From contig WHUX01000014.1 of assembly GCA_015179025.1 (NCBI GenBank), positions 434,001-498,000 on the forward strand: 64,000 nt of DNA, written 5' to 3'. Shown here one piece after another: positions 10,990-22,964 of this stretch (the first letter of the stretch is position 1; the number at the start of each line of letters is the position of its first letter). The notes below the pieces were generated by a model that saw nothing but the letters and a program-made list of their open reading frames with translations, did not search any database and was not told the DNA's origin. The translations under genes and the position numbers were made by a program. This stretch comes from Terfezia claveryi (Eukaryota > Ascomycota > Pezizomycetes > Pezizales > Pezizaceae).

Positions 10990-13634
10990 TAGTTGAAGGG
11001 GAGCCAATGATGTGTTTGGGTTGGTTCGGATGAGCGTCACAAAAAGAGTTAAGAAGGTAGAAAGTACTCTTTTTCAGGGCGGTTGAAAACCCCGCAAGTA
11101 ACCCTTAATCCTTCCGAAGATGTTGATTCGCGGTGTGGTCGGCGAGTACCCGACGAGTGACAGATGTCGAGTGCGTAGGGGATCTCGCATGAGGGAGCGA
11201 GCTGCGATTTGGAAAGGATAGGTCCTTCCGAGAGAAATTGATGTCAGAGAGAGGTTCCTTCGAAGAGGCAATGAGGCGAAATATAGCACTGCCTCGTTCC
11301 TCGTGAACCTAGCCTTCGTGGGTCTCCAAGAGTAGAAAGAAGTCAGCACGAGACTAAAGAAGTTCTTATCACAGGAAAAATTTTGCAATATCTCCCAGTG
11401 AAATGAGTTCCTTGTCAGTCAATGGGACCTATATGTACCCTCGATGATGTGGTCTTTGTCGAGCCTTTATTGGTTCTCTCTTCAATACGAGCTTCTAAGG
11501 GAGCGAGATTTCCAGAAAAATGGAAGGCCAGAATTCTTTATATCCCCATTTTATTCTCTTATGTATCACCACACAGCTCATCCCATCCTGTCCGTCGTAC
11601 CAACAGCACGCAGCTGTGGTGGAACTCGAAAATTGATATTTATAAAGACGGTGCATGGGTGATTTGGGGAGATGATCTTTGCGAGCGACGTTTCGTTCAT
11701 GTTATATATCATGCTCTGTACATTGTGAGCGACGGTGTGTATGCAATGGGATACTCTTGTAGGTTATTTTGACGACGAAAAAATTGTATGGAAGACATTC
11801 GCATATGCGGGTGCCGAACTTAACTTTCGTTACGCCGATTGGTTGCGACGGCGACGTGGTGGTGTGCGAGGCACATTGAAGGAAATGTGTATTGTGCCCA
11901 ACCAGAACCGACTTCACGATTGTGCACCTTTATATCAGTTTATTGTTAGAACACTTTCAGCAGCTCCACCACCTAGATCAATCAAGAGCATTTAGGATGC
12001 GTGTCAGCCTGGACATTAAAGTATGGGTCATCATCACGCGGGGGCATACATCTACCCCCCAGGCCTCTACATCCCTCCTTTGTGCCGCTGACTCGAATTA
12101 TCCCAATCATGTTTTTAGGCGTTATCACTGAATTCTAGGATTTATCCGCCTAGTTATTGAGGCACAGTCATTCTGAGCCTAGGGTGTAATGTACTTCTAA
12201 AGCGCCTGCGTGTACGAAAATTGTCAGCATGGGAAGTAGTCCAGCCCGGCATATGCTGCTATCCCGTATTATCACAGAATGATACTTCCACCAACGATCC
12301 CAAAACCCTTCACCTTGTAACTACTCGGGCAGCCTAGCTATTTGACGTACCTTTCATCCAGCGTAATCACATCCGACCTAGTCGAAGAGCAAAAACCGGC
12401 TCCCCATGACATCACCACCTCGTTCGTGCAACAGAAGAACACCGCAGTATCGTTTTCTAACCACCCAATCACTTTGAAATCCCTTATCTCGTTCCACCAC
12501 AGCTCGGCTATGGAGAGGTGGCCTAGTGTATGCGGAGGCGTAGTGCACGTTGTGGAGGAGGATATTCAGGGTAACGTGGTACTGTACATCTCTGACCTTC
12601 GGCCCAAGCCCTAGAACTTCTCGGTATGCCAGTCTAGAACCAGCTGCTTGAAGTTATCATTCGTATTCCGTGAGTGGCTTTGTGGACTGAAGAGTTGGAA
12701 GTGCAACAGAGACTTCTGTACGTACAATCACCCCAACGAAGGTATGCCCAAAAAGGCGGCTACCTGGCGTGCTGATCGATACATGGGTATGTAGGCAGCT
12801 GCAGCAGCAATTGTGCTAATGCTTTTTAATTCCCTCAGTGGCGAAAAAAGGAGGGGAAAGCATGTCCATTATAGTAGACCGCTCCGCCTAGAATGGCTTT
12901 TTTCAAAGTCTTTTCGAGTCTGTATACATGTCTAGACGTGGCTCATACATATGTACCGAAACCTACACACGCCCGGTAGTTATACGTTGGTCTTGTCGTA
13001 TCAAGCTCACCGAGGAGAAAGGGAGCTGCGTATGATTGTGAGCATAAATACATCAGAACAAAGTATACAGAGGAGAGTAATGTAGTTGATGATTTCCCAG
13101 GACCAACACTCCGGTTCGCTCGCCGGCCCAACCAGATGAGCACACGTCGCCCGCAATAGGTAATACTCTGCTGCTAATTCTCCAACCACCAGCCGGGTAG
13201 GTATTGTATTCAAACTATACGGCGCCTACGCACCAGATAGACTATACGTCCAGCAAAGTACATCTGGTGCCAGGGTATGCGGCTTGCGACCTAGGCTCGA
13301 ATGCCAGCTTGGCCAATATCTTTGTTGATGTTTTGTTGGTTATCAGTATAACAGGAGCATGACAAGGAGCGAACTCCGGGCCTACCTAAGTATATTGTAG
13401 AGTGTAATAATACGGATGATGACAATAGTTGTAACGAACACCAAAAAAAAAAAGAGGTAAAGCTAGAAGAACCACAAACCAAAACTGTATTAGAATTACT
13501 AGAAGCAATGCCTATTTATAGTGACCGAGCCACGTGGATACCCTATCCAAACAAAAAACACTATTCACATACTAAGAACACTCAATACCCTTTCCTCCCA
13601 TTCCTTTCCTTCCTTGCCCTTAAACGTTCCCCGC
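10990..13634. other. Gene-poor intergenic region
   Basis: No coding region with a recognisable motif or splice structure. Open frames at 11422-11772 and 12342-12614 are short and compositionally random. A run of A occurs at 13443-13454. Confidence 0.4.
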
Positions 13635-15050
13635 TCAACACCCCAGCAAACCCTTTTCCGGAAGACTTATTTCCTCCGCCGGAGGAAGATCGTCATCAAA
13701 CTCGTCTTCATTCGAAGACGGCTCCACCACTGGCTGATCTTTCACCTCCTTCACTTCCACAGGTGCAGAAACCCCTGCGCGGATTGGCGGAAGACTTATT
13801 TCCTCTGCCGGAGGAAGATCGTCATCAAACTCGTCTTCATTAGAAGACGGCTCTGCCACTGGCTGATCCTTCACCTCTTTCAGTTCCACAGGTGCAGAAA
13901 CAACAACCTGGGCTGGAGGGGAGACAACCTGGGCTGGAGGGGAGACAACCTCTGGTGCCAAGGAACAATCGGCCATGTCGGTATCCCCCTCTTGCATCCC
14001 AACGGCACAATCATCTGACATTTCGCAATCCCCATCCCCGATTACCGAAACAGAACCAGCACCAATCGCATCTAACTCCATTTCCATGGGTAAGTTTTCC
14101 GTCTTTTCTGCCCACAAAACTCTTCGTCTTCGGGCGAGGCGGATTGACATCTTGAGCCTTTTCAGGCCTGGGAAAGGACCAGAAGGAATACCAGCCAGCT
14201 TTGAGAACTGTGCTGGGGGTGGAAGTAGGATGGGTGGCGTCTGGACGACAGACGACAGGGCGCTCGGGGATTTTCGTCGAGCATATGGAACCCAGCGGAA
14301 CGAGTTTGGGTTCAAAGATTTCTTGCCGGGCGGTGCGGCGTTCCTCTATTCACATTCACAAGAACGTTAACATAGCTGCATCTTTTGCTAGGAGCTGCAA
14401 GTGCAGTTATCCAGCGAGAGGGAGATATGTCTTACGGGTTCTTTGCACCAAACCGAGCGCTCGAAGGTGAGCTTGCAGCTCTGAAGGGGGCGAGGGGGGG
14501 CCGTGGTAATCGTACACGTGGCCGAGGGCTTCAGAACCCGTATCGTGGGAGCAACTGGAAGATTCTCCTCAACGTTTAATACCGTACTTATGGTATTGTG
14601 CACTGCAGCTGCAGCGAGCATGGGAAAAATCCGAGAATTCCAGTCAACTGGATAGGACGGCTTCACTTCAGTTTTCCAGGGTTTTGACTCCCTGTTATAT
14701 ATTGCCCAGTCCCCGTGCTCTACCGCGCAAGCGGTATGTGTAGCAGTTGTGTTTGTGATGGTGGAGGTAGTAGAGGTGCATACGCTAGGGGTAGAGGGGT
14801 AGGCCCCGGGAAGACGGCTCAAGTCCACTTCATGAGCTTCTGTAGAGGTAGTGTCCCCCGTAAGAATGAGAGGGGCAAAGACAGAATTCACGATGTTACC
14901 CATCGTGAGCTGCAACCCTTCAAGGTGGTTGCGTAGAACAGCACAAGTGGAGATCACAGTAGTGCATGGAAGACGAAGGGAATCCTTGAGTTGGAAGAGT
15001 CCACGCCCCAATCGTGTGATCCAGGAACCAAGAGAGGTGATAGAAGGCAT
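13635..15050 (-). CDS. Two-exon gene, protein with duplicated acidic C-terminal module
   Basis: Exon 1 is 15050-14436 and exon 2 is 14345-13635, giving about 441 residues. The 90-nt intron (14435-14346) has a GTAAGA donor, a TTAAC branch-type site and a GAATAG acceptor; both exons meet at a codon boundary and a stop lies just before the acceptor, so splicing is needed. The N-terminal part is mixed, with an S/T-rich stretch. Exon 2 starts RNAAPPGKKSLNPNSF, then has a basic LKRLKMSIRLARRRR patch, possibly a nuclear localisation signal. The C-terminus is acidic and carries SPPAQVV repeats followed by two copies of a 43-residue unit (EVKDQPV, EPSSNEDEFDDDLPPAEEISLP). A TATAAATA sequence lies only about 28 bases before the ATG, so translation might start later (Met at 14903). 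Family not recognised. Confidence 0.68.
13660..13901 (-). repeat. 129-bp coding tandem duplication
   Basis: The DNA at 13660-13773 is repeated at 13789-13901 with few changes (period 129 bp, 43 codons). Each copy encodes the APVE(L/V)KEVKDQPV...EFDDDLPPAEEISLP module. The in-frame period and near identity point to a recent duplication. Confidence 0.9.
13904..13950 (-). repeat. 21-bp coding repeat (VVSPPAQ x2)
   Basis: Two copies of a 21-bp unit containing ACAACCTGGGCTGGAGGGG encode consecutive VVSPPAQ heptapeptides just upstream of the larger duplicated module. Confidence 0.85.
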
Positions 15051-15752
15051 GCTGATGAAGTGGGGCTTTATATTTATACGAGATTAAATGTGGTTGAAAG
15101 AAGTCTGGGTTGGGATGCGGGGTTTCGTTGTGTTGTACAAGGTTGTGTTACTTTTGTGGGCTGTGACTGCGGATTGAATGGAGCAACACGGCGTTCATTC
15201 TGCAAGACGATAGAAGAGTGAGATTGCAACCTGGCCAAGATCGAGATTGGATGTGTGGGTGCCAAGGCCGACAGGGCCCGCGCCCTGCCCCTCCTCAGGT
15301 TGTCAAGGGGCTGAGAGCAGATATATCGACGCCGGCCTGAGGGTCATTGCTATGGGTGTGAGGGTTTGCAATGGAGCGGGCACCAATAGCTAAAGGTGTC
15401 TTGTGGGGATGAGGGAGGCTCATGGCCATTATATATATAGGTAGGGTGGGGATGGAGGGTGTATAGCAGGGTGAGGTACTTATATGTATGAGTCGTGGCT
15501 AGCCATGGAAGGATTCGCAAAAAAACGGCAGAAAATCCATCCAATGGGATACATGCAATCACGAAGGATGCAGGATGCGTGTTGGCCGGTGGTGCACCCA
15601 CACATATCGTCGGTTAAGGGATGGGATTGTGTGAGCCATGAGGGAATTTGTGCGAAGATCGTGACGGATTCTCGTGATGGGGTAATATGTCTCCCCCCCA
15701 GAGTTGGGTATTTCCACATATGATTCAGTAAATGTAGGGGCGGGGTGACTTG

Positions 15753-15767
15753 TAGTCTGGTTGGCAC
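15753..15767 (+). mobile_element. 15-bp micro-insertion with exact 9-bp target duplication
   Basis: TAGTCTGGTTGGCAC is flanked on both sides by GGTGACTTG (15744-15752 and 15768-15776). Removing the insert and one flank would restore an uninterrupted target. This is one of about ten such loci in the window; see the findings. Confidence 0.85.
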
Positions 15768-16041
15768 GGTGACTTGTATATAAGGGTAACTGGATGAGTT
15801 CGATATATGTCGCTCGCTGTGTGGCGCTTAAGTCACGTGAGGGTGTTTGCCTTGGGTTTTCTTTTTTCCATGGTGAATCATTAACAGAGTATCGAGACTA
15901 TCTATTCTATCTAATTGCTCAGCTCCTCGTAGGCACAATGTCAGCTCGCAATCGTGTAGTCTGGTTGCCCCACTTCTACATTGCTGAGAATAGCTAAAAA
16001 GCGGTACAGAAATACCCGACACGGGCCTTAGAAATAAACAA

Positions 16042-16136
16042 GGCACAGTGGTCTAATGGTATGACCCCTCCTATGTAGTGTCCTGCTGATCTCAGGCAGA
16101 GGGGAGGAGATCTGGGTTCAATTCCCAGCTGAGCCA
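16042..16136 (+). other. tRNA-like sequence (degenerate tRNA or tRNA-derived repeat)
   Basis: An RNA polymerase III A-box-like TGGTCTAATGG and a B-box-like GGTTCAATTCC lie at tRNA spacing. The acceptor ends GGCACAG and CTGAGCC pair except for one A-A mismatch, and the T arm CTGGG-TTCAATT-CCCAG is perfect. The anticodon arm is the problem: the best CCTCC/GGAGG stem leaves no U at position 33 and needs an intron-like insertion, so I cannot assign an amino acid. A second, more diverged copy exists at 19985. A dispersed tRNA-derived element is likelier than a working tRNA. Confidence 0.55.
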
Positions 16137-16778
16137 TTCATTATTCTTTTTCCTTTTTGTTGCCATACTTTAGTGACAAGCACTTGTCAGTTTTGCAAAG
16201 TGATCTGCAGTTACCCTGAATTATATCTGACATGCGTACATGCGATAATATATCATCTCTATATATGTATCCAACCAAAACTATTTCAAGAAATTATCAT
16301 AATATCTTCATACTCATCAATCCTTGTGTAAGTTATTCAATTCCTAGGATTCTACAAAACCTGGTCAGCTGATTCCCCGGCCCACGAAAAATTCTTTCTT
16401 ACCCTAGAATGATCAAAACTGAGTTGAAAGTGCGCATGTGTTTGGATCTTACATGGATGAATCATAGTCTCGTTGTCCATTTGCCTTTTCTTGAATTCCC
16501 GAAACGAATTCCTTAGGTACATTCAAAATTCGATCCCTAACGTTTTACCTCAAAGGATACACATTCCCACCACCTCAATTGGGTGAAAACTACATCAAAT
16601 TATCACAGCGAACTAGCAACAGCAAAGACAACTCCCCAATACCCATCTCGGGCCCTATGCATGTAATGTGACTTCCAAGCAGAATCTGCAGAAAACAGGA
16701 GCTACTATCAAAACCCCATCATAGGCATACCTACTTAATGTATATATATTAGACCTGGTTTTGGACCGAGTTGACCAA

Positions 16779-16800
16779 GAGGTCTGGTTGGCATTTGGCT
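16779..16800 (+). mobile_element. 22-bp micro-insertion, variant end, exact 9-bp target duplication
   Basis: The insert begins GAGGTCTGGTTGGCA, a variant of the family end, and is flanked by exact GTTGACCAA repeats (16770-16778 and 16801-16809). Confidence 0.65.
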
Positions 16801-17003
16801 GTTGACCAAATGCCAAGCATTGGCTTGCTGCTATTGCTGCTAGACTATGGCCAGCTTCCCCGTCCATCAACGAGACCTACTAGGTAGTCTGGCTTGAATG
16901 AGACCACTATCCACAATCTATCATCACTCCAAGAATCCCCGCACACTTGGTGTATCAACAAACATTAGTATTCTCGATCAGACGCTTGGAAACATTCGAC
17001 AAA

Positions 17004-17958
17004 ATGAAGGAGTATAAAGGTGTGCCTGGAACTCCATTTGGGCATCCAACAGCAGCCAGTGCGAAGCTCTGGGATGAGAAACTTAACGACGTTGAGGGTA
17101 TGTAATGGTGGGCTAGGGCCTGTACTTCTCTTTTATACTTCACTGCTAATTATTATCTCAGAAGTCGAGCATTGTGCTGGAAAAACCGGTGAAGCAGCAA
17201 CTCAAGGCACTCCAGTCCCGGGCGGCCCCTGTAAGGAAGAGGAGGCCGTACCGATACTTAGACCTGATAATTCTGCACACATTCCACCTGCCTTTACAAA
17301 GTTATTTCGAGAGTTAGCAATGGAATGGAAGGCCCGAGGATTTATACCAGCGAATCTCGAATCCGGAGCTGGCATGTCCGCCTGCATATCTGCACCAAAC
17401 AAACCTCTTGCGACTACGGGACTACCGATTCCTCGAACCCGATTCCCGGAAGCACAACGAGAGTGCGGCAAGAAGTACTACTTAGACGACACCAATGGCA
17501 TACTCGCAAGTAGGAAGCATCATGCAGTAACTCCGGCATCGGCTCCCGACGAGGCCCAAGTTATTCCAGCCGCAACAAAATCCGAAAAGATTAAATTAGT
17601 TACAATGCACCTCAGACATATCCTCCTTGGCACCCTAACAAAGGATGTGGGAGAGTTGGTGCTCTCCAGCTACGAGAAGAGGGTTGAACGATTCTGCCAT
17701 GATGCAGTAAGTACACTAAACCTTCTATGATATTAAATACCAAGCTAAGAGTATATACAGGCTACTTTTTTGGAGAAAAGATTACATCACCAGGGTGAAG
17801 GGCTGCAGATGCTTGGCGACATCAAGGAACGACAATTAGAAGAGTTATCAGGGCTGGTGATGAGGAGGTGGGTATTGATGATCAGGGTCTTGGAAAGGGA
17901 TGCAAAAAAAGGAAAAGAGGTGAAGCAACCAAATGTAGGGGCTCATACATGGGGCTAG
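17004..17958 (+). CDS. Three-exon gene, unknown helical protein
   Basis: Exons are 17004-17097, 17162-17706 and 17761-17958, giving about 278 residues. Intron 1 (64 nt) has GTATGT, a GCTAAT branch and CTCAG. Intron 2 (54 nt) has GTAAGT, a CTAAG branch-type site and ACAG. Phases match across both junctions and stops lie in the unspliced frame, so the model is well supported. The protein starts MKEYKGVPGTPFGHPTAASAKLW. The middle holds PPAFTKLFRELAMEWKARGFIP. The C-terminal third is rich in charged helix (LTKDVGELVLSSYEKRVERF, then RLHHQGEGLQMLGDIKERQL), ending in a basic tail with KKGKEVK. No signal peptide or catalytic motif is visible and I do not recognise the family. Confidence 0.72.
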
Positions 17959-18457
17959 ATAGAGTACCAGTATTTCACATCAGGAAGGATGCGGAACGAC
18001 AATAAAGCGTGAAACTTTTAGCTTTTCTGAGTACATATATTATCCATTTGTTTCCCCTTTCTTAATAATTCAGTACTTTCAAGTTATCTAACCATTGATG
18101 ACGGGCCATATCTCCGGAGCGAATCCGGTAGATTATTCAACCCCGGGTGCCTTCTGTCCGCTTTATTAATTAAATACGTCCAGGAAGTCGGAGGTATGGT
18201 AGAATCACCATATAAACGTGCCTGAGATTGATTTTAGCGGGTGAGAGCTCGAGGAGCTGAGGCGCAGTGGAAGGGAAGGGAAGTTCTGTATCAGGGCATT
18301 GTGCGAAGAAGTAAGCGAAACCGTATATCCAGGAGTACACCGGCAGGTACTTCCGATCATTATTTTCGATATCGATATCAAGTGTATTAAATTCGCGAGC
18401 CTACGTACTGATACAGCAAAATGAGAAATTCAATTAAGCTGAATGAACATCAGGCGT
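17959..18457. other. Intergenic region
   Basis: I see no gene. An open stretch near 18443 overlaps the inverted repeat and is not credible as coding. Confidence 0.4.
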
Positions 18458-18524
18458 ATTTTTGATCTTGGCCTACACGCTGATTGGCGCTTGGCAAAAA
18501 ACCTACTTTGCCAAGATCAAAAAT
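18458..18524. repeat. Short inverted repeat (hairpin-like element)
   Basis: ATTTTTGATCTTGGC at 18458-18472 is perfectly complementary to GCCAAGATCAAAAAT at 18510-18524. A further ATCAAAAATTTTT lies about 60 bases downstream. It may be a very small MITE or part of the transposon relic at 18717. Confidence 0.65.
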
Positions 18525-18716
18525 TTTTGATATGCAGCCCTTTCATCAATGGACTCCAGAGTCGATTGATGGTGATGGATAAATCAAAAATTTTTATTGA
18601 CGGCTTAATCATCCATACAAACAACATCCCACCACACTACACCACACCGTACCATACCACAACTTCTATCAAGTAAGCATGTCGCAAGTTAGCACATCCT
18701 CTTCCACATCTTACAG

Positions 18717-18920
18717 ATGGGAAAAGAAGAAACAGAAGATCTAATAAGCTGGATGGAGGACAATCTTGAAGTTATGAAAGGCAAGCAAGCGCTTTGGTAT
18801 AAGCAGGTGAAAGATGATCTTTTCGAAAGTAAAGATCAGATTACAGCGGTTCGAATAGGACAGAAAATTGCGCTCTCGAGATCGTCAAGATGTTCTTGGA
18901 TTCGGGCTTTTTCAGTATAA
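18717..18920 (+). pseudogene. Fragment resembling a Myb/SANT-like transposon DNA-binding domain
   Basis: The 67-residue frame contains LISWMEDNLEVMKGKQALWY followed by KQVKDDLFESKDQITAVRI. The pattern W-x-W-plus-helix, 'GKQ..W..VKDD.F....IT..RI', resembles SANT/Myb-like domains at the N-terminus of transposon-linked fungal proteins. The coding appearance continues in another frame after about 18860, suggesting a frameshift. No downstream transposase domain is visible. The family call is from memory of the pattern, so treat it as tentative. Confidence 0.4.
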
Positions 18921-19984
18921 CGAGGCATTGATAGCTGATATGTTAACCATCACGATTAATCAATAACAACTTTTTTCAAATTACGCGGTCAAATGGGACA
19001 CCTCAATATGGTTTAGTCTGTACAGGGGAGCTTGGTCAATTTTGCATATCAATAAAAAAAAATTTCTCATTTGACTACCACTAATGATTTGATGTAACTC
19101 AGTTCTACATATTATAATTACCTCATTTTCTTGTGGCCTCGGTCAATTAAACAGGGTCAATATCAGACAACTTATATAGTCCGCCTGTAAATTTCCGTGG
19201 TTCAATATCTCCTCATCCGGAACTCTCCGTGCCAACGACATTCCCATAACAAAACCAAAGCCTCACAATTCTAAGCTACGCAGTATAACCTTCCCCACGA
19301 CAGCCACTATCCTCGCCGCACTTATACTCTCCCCCGTTTCTGAACCTGACACCGAACCTGACCCCGAACTCTATAGCAAACAGATTGGTGCTGGCGGCCG
19401 AAGATTGTATATTTTTGCTACCCTATGGCTGCAAAATAGACCGAAAGATGCTGGATCCATCAACAATATTGTCTTAGGGTACCTAACTCCCACCTCGCCC
19501 GCCCCGATTGGTTATTAATGCTTGGTAGTAGAAGTAGCTAACCAGGATATACGTACAGAGAACTGATCTTAAGAACTGCAGCGGCAGCAAAGCAAAATCA
19601 ACAGAATATATGCATATGACATACACCATATATGGGTATAGCAACTGTTGTGTTTGGAATATTATAGGGTGGTGGAGGAACTATGGGTGTTATTCATGCA
19701 TGCAATGAGGAAAGATAATGGATAGGTCTGGATTCAAGATTGGGGTGGGTACTTTACAACGATTAATATGGTGGTTCTTGCTCGGAGCCATATGAACACG
19801 ATACTAGGTCGTATTTGAATGAGATAGTTGCACATGCTGGTAAAGCACTAGTTGGTTAGGTTGAAGTGATTTATGAGAAATCGTGAACTTTGAATTTGTA
19901 TTAGAAGTGGTCTCGAGTCTAGTCCAGTGGCCAGTTTGTTCCGTTTCAGTGCTCCCTGATACATATAGGCACATACAACCAAAA
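18921..19984. other. AT-rich intergenic region
   Basis: No gene was seen. A small duplicated GAACCTGAC motif occurs near 19340-19365. The rest looks like decayed non-coding DNA. Confidence 0.4.
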
Positions 19985-20074
19985 AGGCACTGTAGTCTAA
20001 TGGTAAGACCCCTACTATGTAGAAACCTGCAGAAGCAGAGGGTGAGATATCCTTGTTCAATCCCCAGCTAGGCC
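19985..20074 (+). other. Second, diverged tRNA-like element with A-rich tail
   Basis: This matches the element at 16042 through the A box (TAGTCTAATGGTA), the CTATGTAG segment and the T arm (TTGTTCAATCCCCAGC). The acceptor stem is largely unpaired, so it cannot be a working tRNA. It is followed by T8 and then an A-rich run (20075-20099), as expected for a tRNA-derived retroposon. Confidence 0.5.
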
Positions 20075-20099
20075 ATATTTTTTTTAAAAAAAAAAAATA

Positions 20100-22964
20100 A
20101 ACACTAGAAAGTCGGAATCTATTTGCATATTAAAGTAGCCCATCAAACAGGGCCAGGTTTTTTAGGTAGGTTAGGGGTATACCCATGGAAATGGACTGTT
20201 TTGTGTCAGGATATAAAACGGAATAAATGTCTATTGGATTGGTTACTTAATTCACGTACATTCATGCAGGGTTTTCAAGGCCCTTTGTTTAGAATAATTC
20301 TTGTTTGGGTTTGATGTAATTATAATCTATTAATTGTAGTCTGCATGTTGTGAGACTTTATTTGCATTTTTTATGGAGTAAGATATAAAACGTCTCGTTA
20401 ATCGGTTAAACACAAATTCAGGGTAAGCCGAATGAGACCCCTTTGGCACGAAGCGTCAAGTTCAAATATGATTGATTTGGCGGAATGTCATGAACATCCC
20501 TGCGGGCTAAAGGGTATTCTAAGAGAATAATACGCTGTAATGTACATTTATTAAATCTACCGTAGTTGCCTCAGCATTTCTTAGCACGCAATTGGAAATT
20601 CTTCCCCACATGCAAGAAAATCGGGCATTCGAGCCGCAGGTGGTAGCACAGATTTTCATTCCTATAGATTTACTCTGTACAGGAAATCACACAGGAAATT
20701 GCTTTTTAACAAACAAGGAAGTGCACAGTATAGGGCACAGGGACAGTTTCACAACTCACCTGAACCCTACCAGTCTACCTATACTGTATATTGTGTTATT
20801 TCTACACCAATCAGCATACCTACTTACTGCGAATAGTAGCTCAGTGGAGAAGCTGATGTTACCATGGTTTGTCGCCCTGATTATTATTCCTACATTCTAG
20901 CCTAACCATATGCCGACCATGGTACCCCTCCAGGGGGTGGGAATACTTCAAACGACACTATGAAGTTAATTAAAATATTAAAACGCCTCTTTCTACACGA
21001 ACATTTTGAGGCGTTACGGATAGGCGGGTCTGAAACTATAGGCTTTCTTCTTGCGTACATTCTATTGGCCAATATTAGGAGATATCTCATATTGAATCAC
21101 CTGCATTGCAGTGACTTCGTTTACTTACCAGTCAACGAAAGACCCTTTGAGTTTATGTGAGCATTGATCTTAGAAAAAGGAAAGTAGAAAAGACTTATCC
21201 TGGGAGGCATGTGCTGTTCCGTTATGCAGTACCGGTCTAAATTTTGACCCCCCAAAAACTAGACGCACTGAGGTCAGATATAACCAGTAAAACTCAGTCC
21301 ACACCAGTCTCAAACTACCTATGTGATATTGAGTATAAGGATTGTAACTACTTAAGTACCTAGGAAACCTGTGCAGAGGTCTGTCTGGTTGCACACGAGT
21401 GGATACGGAGACTTAGAAACCCGATTTGTATGGCGAACTTATGCTTCAAGTAGTCTGCCAACCAGATACTTCTTGAAACGAAGTATCTGATATAAATCCA
21501 TTCAGCTAAAAGTGTGAATATTCATAACACACTTGCATAAACTTATGCTGAATAGGAGTATATCTGCGCTGGTTCCCCATTGCATTAACTTCCAATACCG
21601 TATCCAAAGTCTCTAGCTCAACAGTAGTCCTTTACCATAACTACAGGCCTCTCCAGAGCATCTTTTTGATGGAGTAAGGTTACATCTACCCTTATTGATG
21701 AATCACTTCGCCATGGCAGTTAATGAATTCCATTTGTTTCGCCTTACGGGATACTCTCTAGCCAGTATAAAACCCCTACACCTATCAGGAGTACTAGGAT
21801 AAAGAAAAAGAAGGTAAAGAAGTGCTTTGGAAAGATCGATGATAGTTAGAGCTTTTCTGACGATTTAGACAACAATTTAGTCTTATGGGGATTACAATAT
21901 CCTCTTTCAGCTAAAAATCTAGAGAATTACATTAAATACTCTACATTGTCTCTAGTTTATACAGTATTATCTTTTATTCTAGCAAGCTTAGATAATTAGC
22001 TATAGAAAAAGTATATGAAGTCTAAGTACTAGTATAAGTATAGGAGCGTGCAACAGGAGGTCAGCTTCTGGTCGATATTGCCTGCGCCGAGGTCAATGAT
22101 AGCCTAGTTGTATATATTTGATATATGTCTAGTTAGGTATATTGTTATTGATTCAAGCGCGTTATGTACTAAATCCAGTAATTAAATACATTTCCCGCGA
22201 GCGGCCCAGAACATATATTCAAAATGCGTGTGGGAGAGTCTTTACGCACCACCTTTTATTCGATCACGGATGTCGATACAGGAACGTGGTAAACATTACG
22301 CTTTGGCAGCCGATTCGTGTACAATATTCAATCCAATATATTTACCCTTGATTAGCAATCACTCCCCCTTATTCATTCTACTTGACAACTTTCGCAAACA
22401 CAAGCGTTTGGGACAAACTATTTTCCCCCAGGGTGCTTCGTTTCCCTACTCAACGTTCCATTAGTTCTACTGCAGAGAACAGCCACCTCTTCATTTTTTT
22501 GCCTTTGATTTTCACTTCCTGGACTCTTCTCTTGTACTCTACTGTTATTATAATATTTTGTTATAAATGATTATCTATCCAATAGACAACTATTACCCTG
22601 AATTCTCAATTATCTCTCCACAATCGACTTAATAACCCTCTCTATCGCCACCCACCCTTCTCACAAAAGAAAACAGCCCGTAATACCTTCCCTAATATCT
22701 TCTCTGATCGTTGTTGATGTTCCCCTACACCAACTTCAATCCTTGCTCAACGCCGAGGGCAAGCACACATGCACGGCCATACTCCATTAGCAGAAACCTC
22801 TGGAAGCTGATAATGTCGTCTTCAAGCCAAGGAGAGGAACTTCCATCTTCGTTGTTTATCTACAACCCGCTCTTGCACTAGTCTGTGACTGCTTTCTCTT
22901 GCCCTTCTGTCCTTGCTTCATAAGTCTGATTCTTTTTCTCTTTTTCTTTCTTCCTTTCCTCCCT
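20100..22964. other. Gene-poor AT-rich region
   Basis: No supported gene. A perfect short hairpin (AGATACTTC / GAAGTATCT) lies near 21463-21488, and the preceding GCCAACCAGATA resembles a decayed micro-insertion end. Open frames such as 20592-20900 and 22142-22351 show no motif. Confidence 0.4.

Larger units (their letters stand above)
15080..16990. other. Intergenic region with micro-insertions and a tRNA-like element
   Basis: No gene was identified. The region contains the short insertions at 15753 and 16779, related TAGTCTGGTTG sequence at 15957, and the tRNA-like sequence at 16042, all listed separately. A GCATTTGG...CCAAATGC hairpin lies around 16791-16814. Confidence 0.45.

Noticed and set aside
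15957..15971. TAGTCTGGTTGCCCC as a further micro-insertion
   Set aside because: The family end is present, but no 9-bp repeat of the left flank is found downstream.
16042..16136. Functional tRNA gene
   Set aside because: No U33, no assignable anticodon, and a mismatched acceptor stem; a second degenerate copy exists.
21450..21475. Additional micro-insertion at GCCAACCAGATA
   Set aside because: Flanks CTTCAAGTA and CTTCTTGAA match at only 6 of 9; possibly a decayed copy but not counted.
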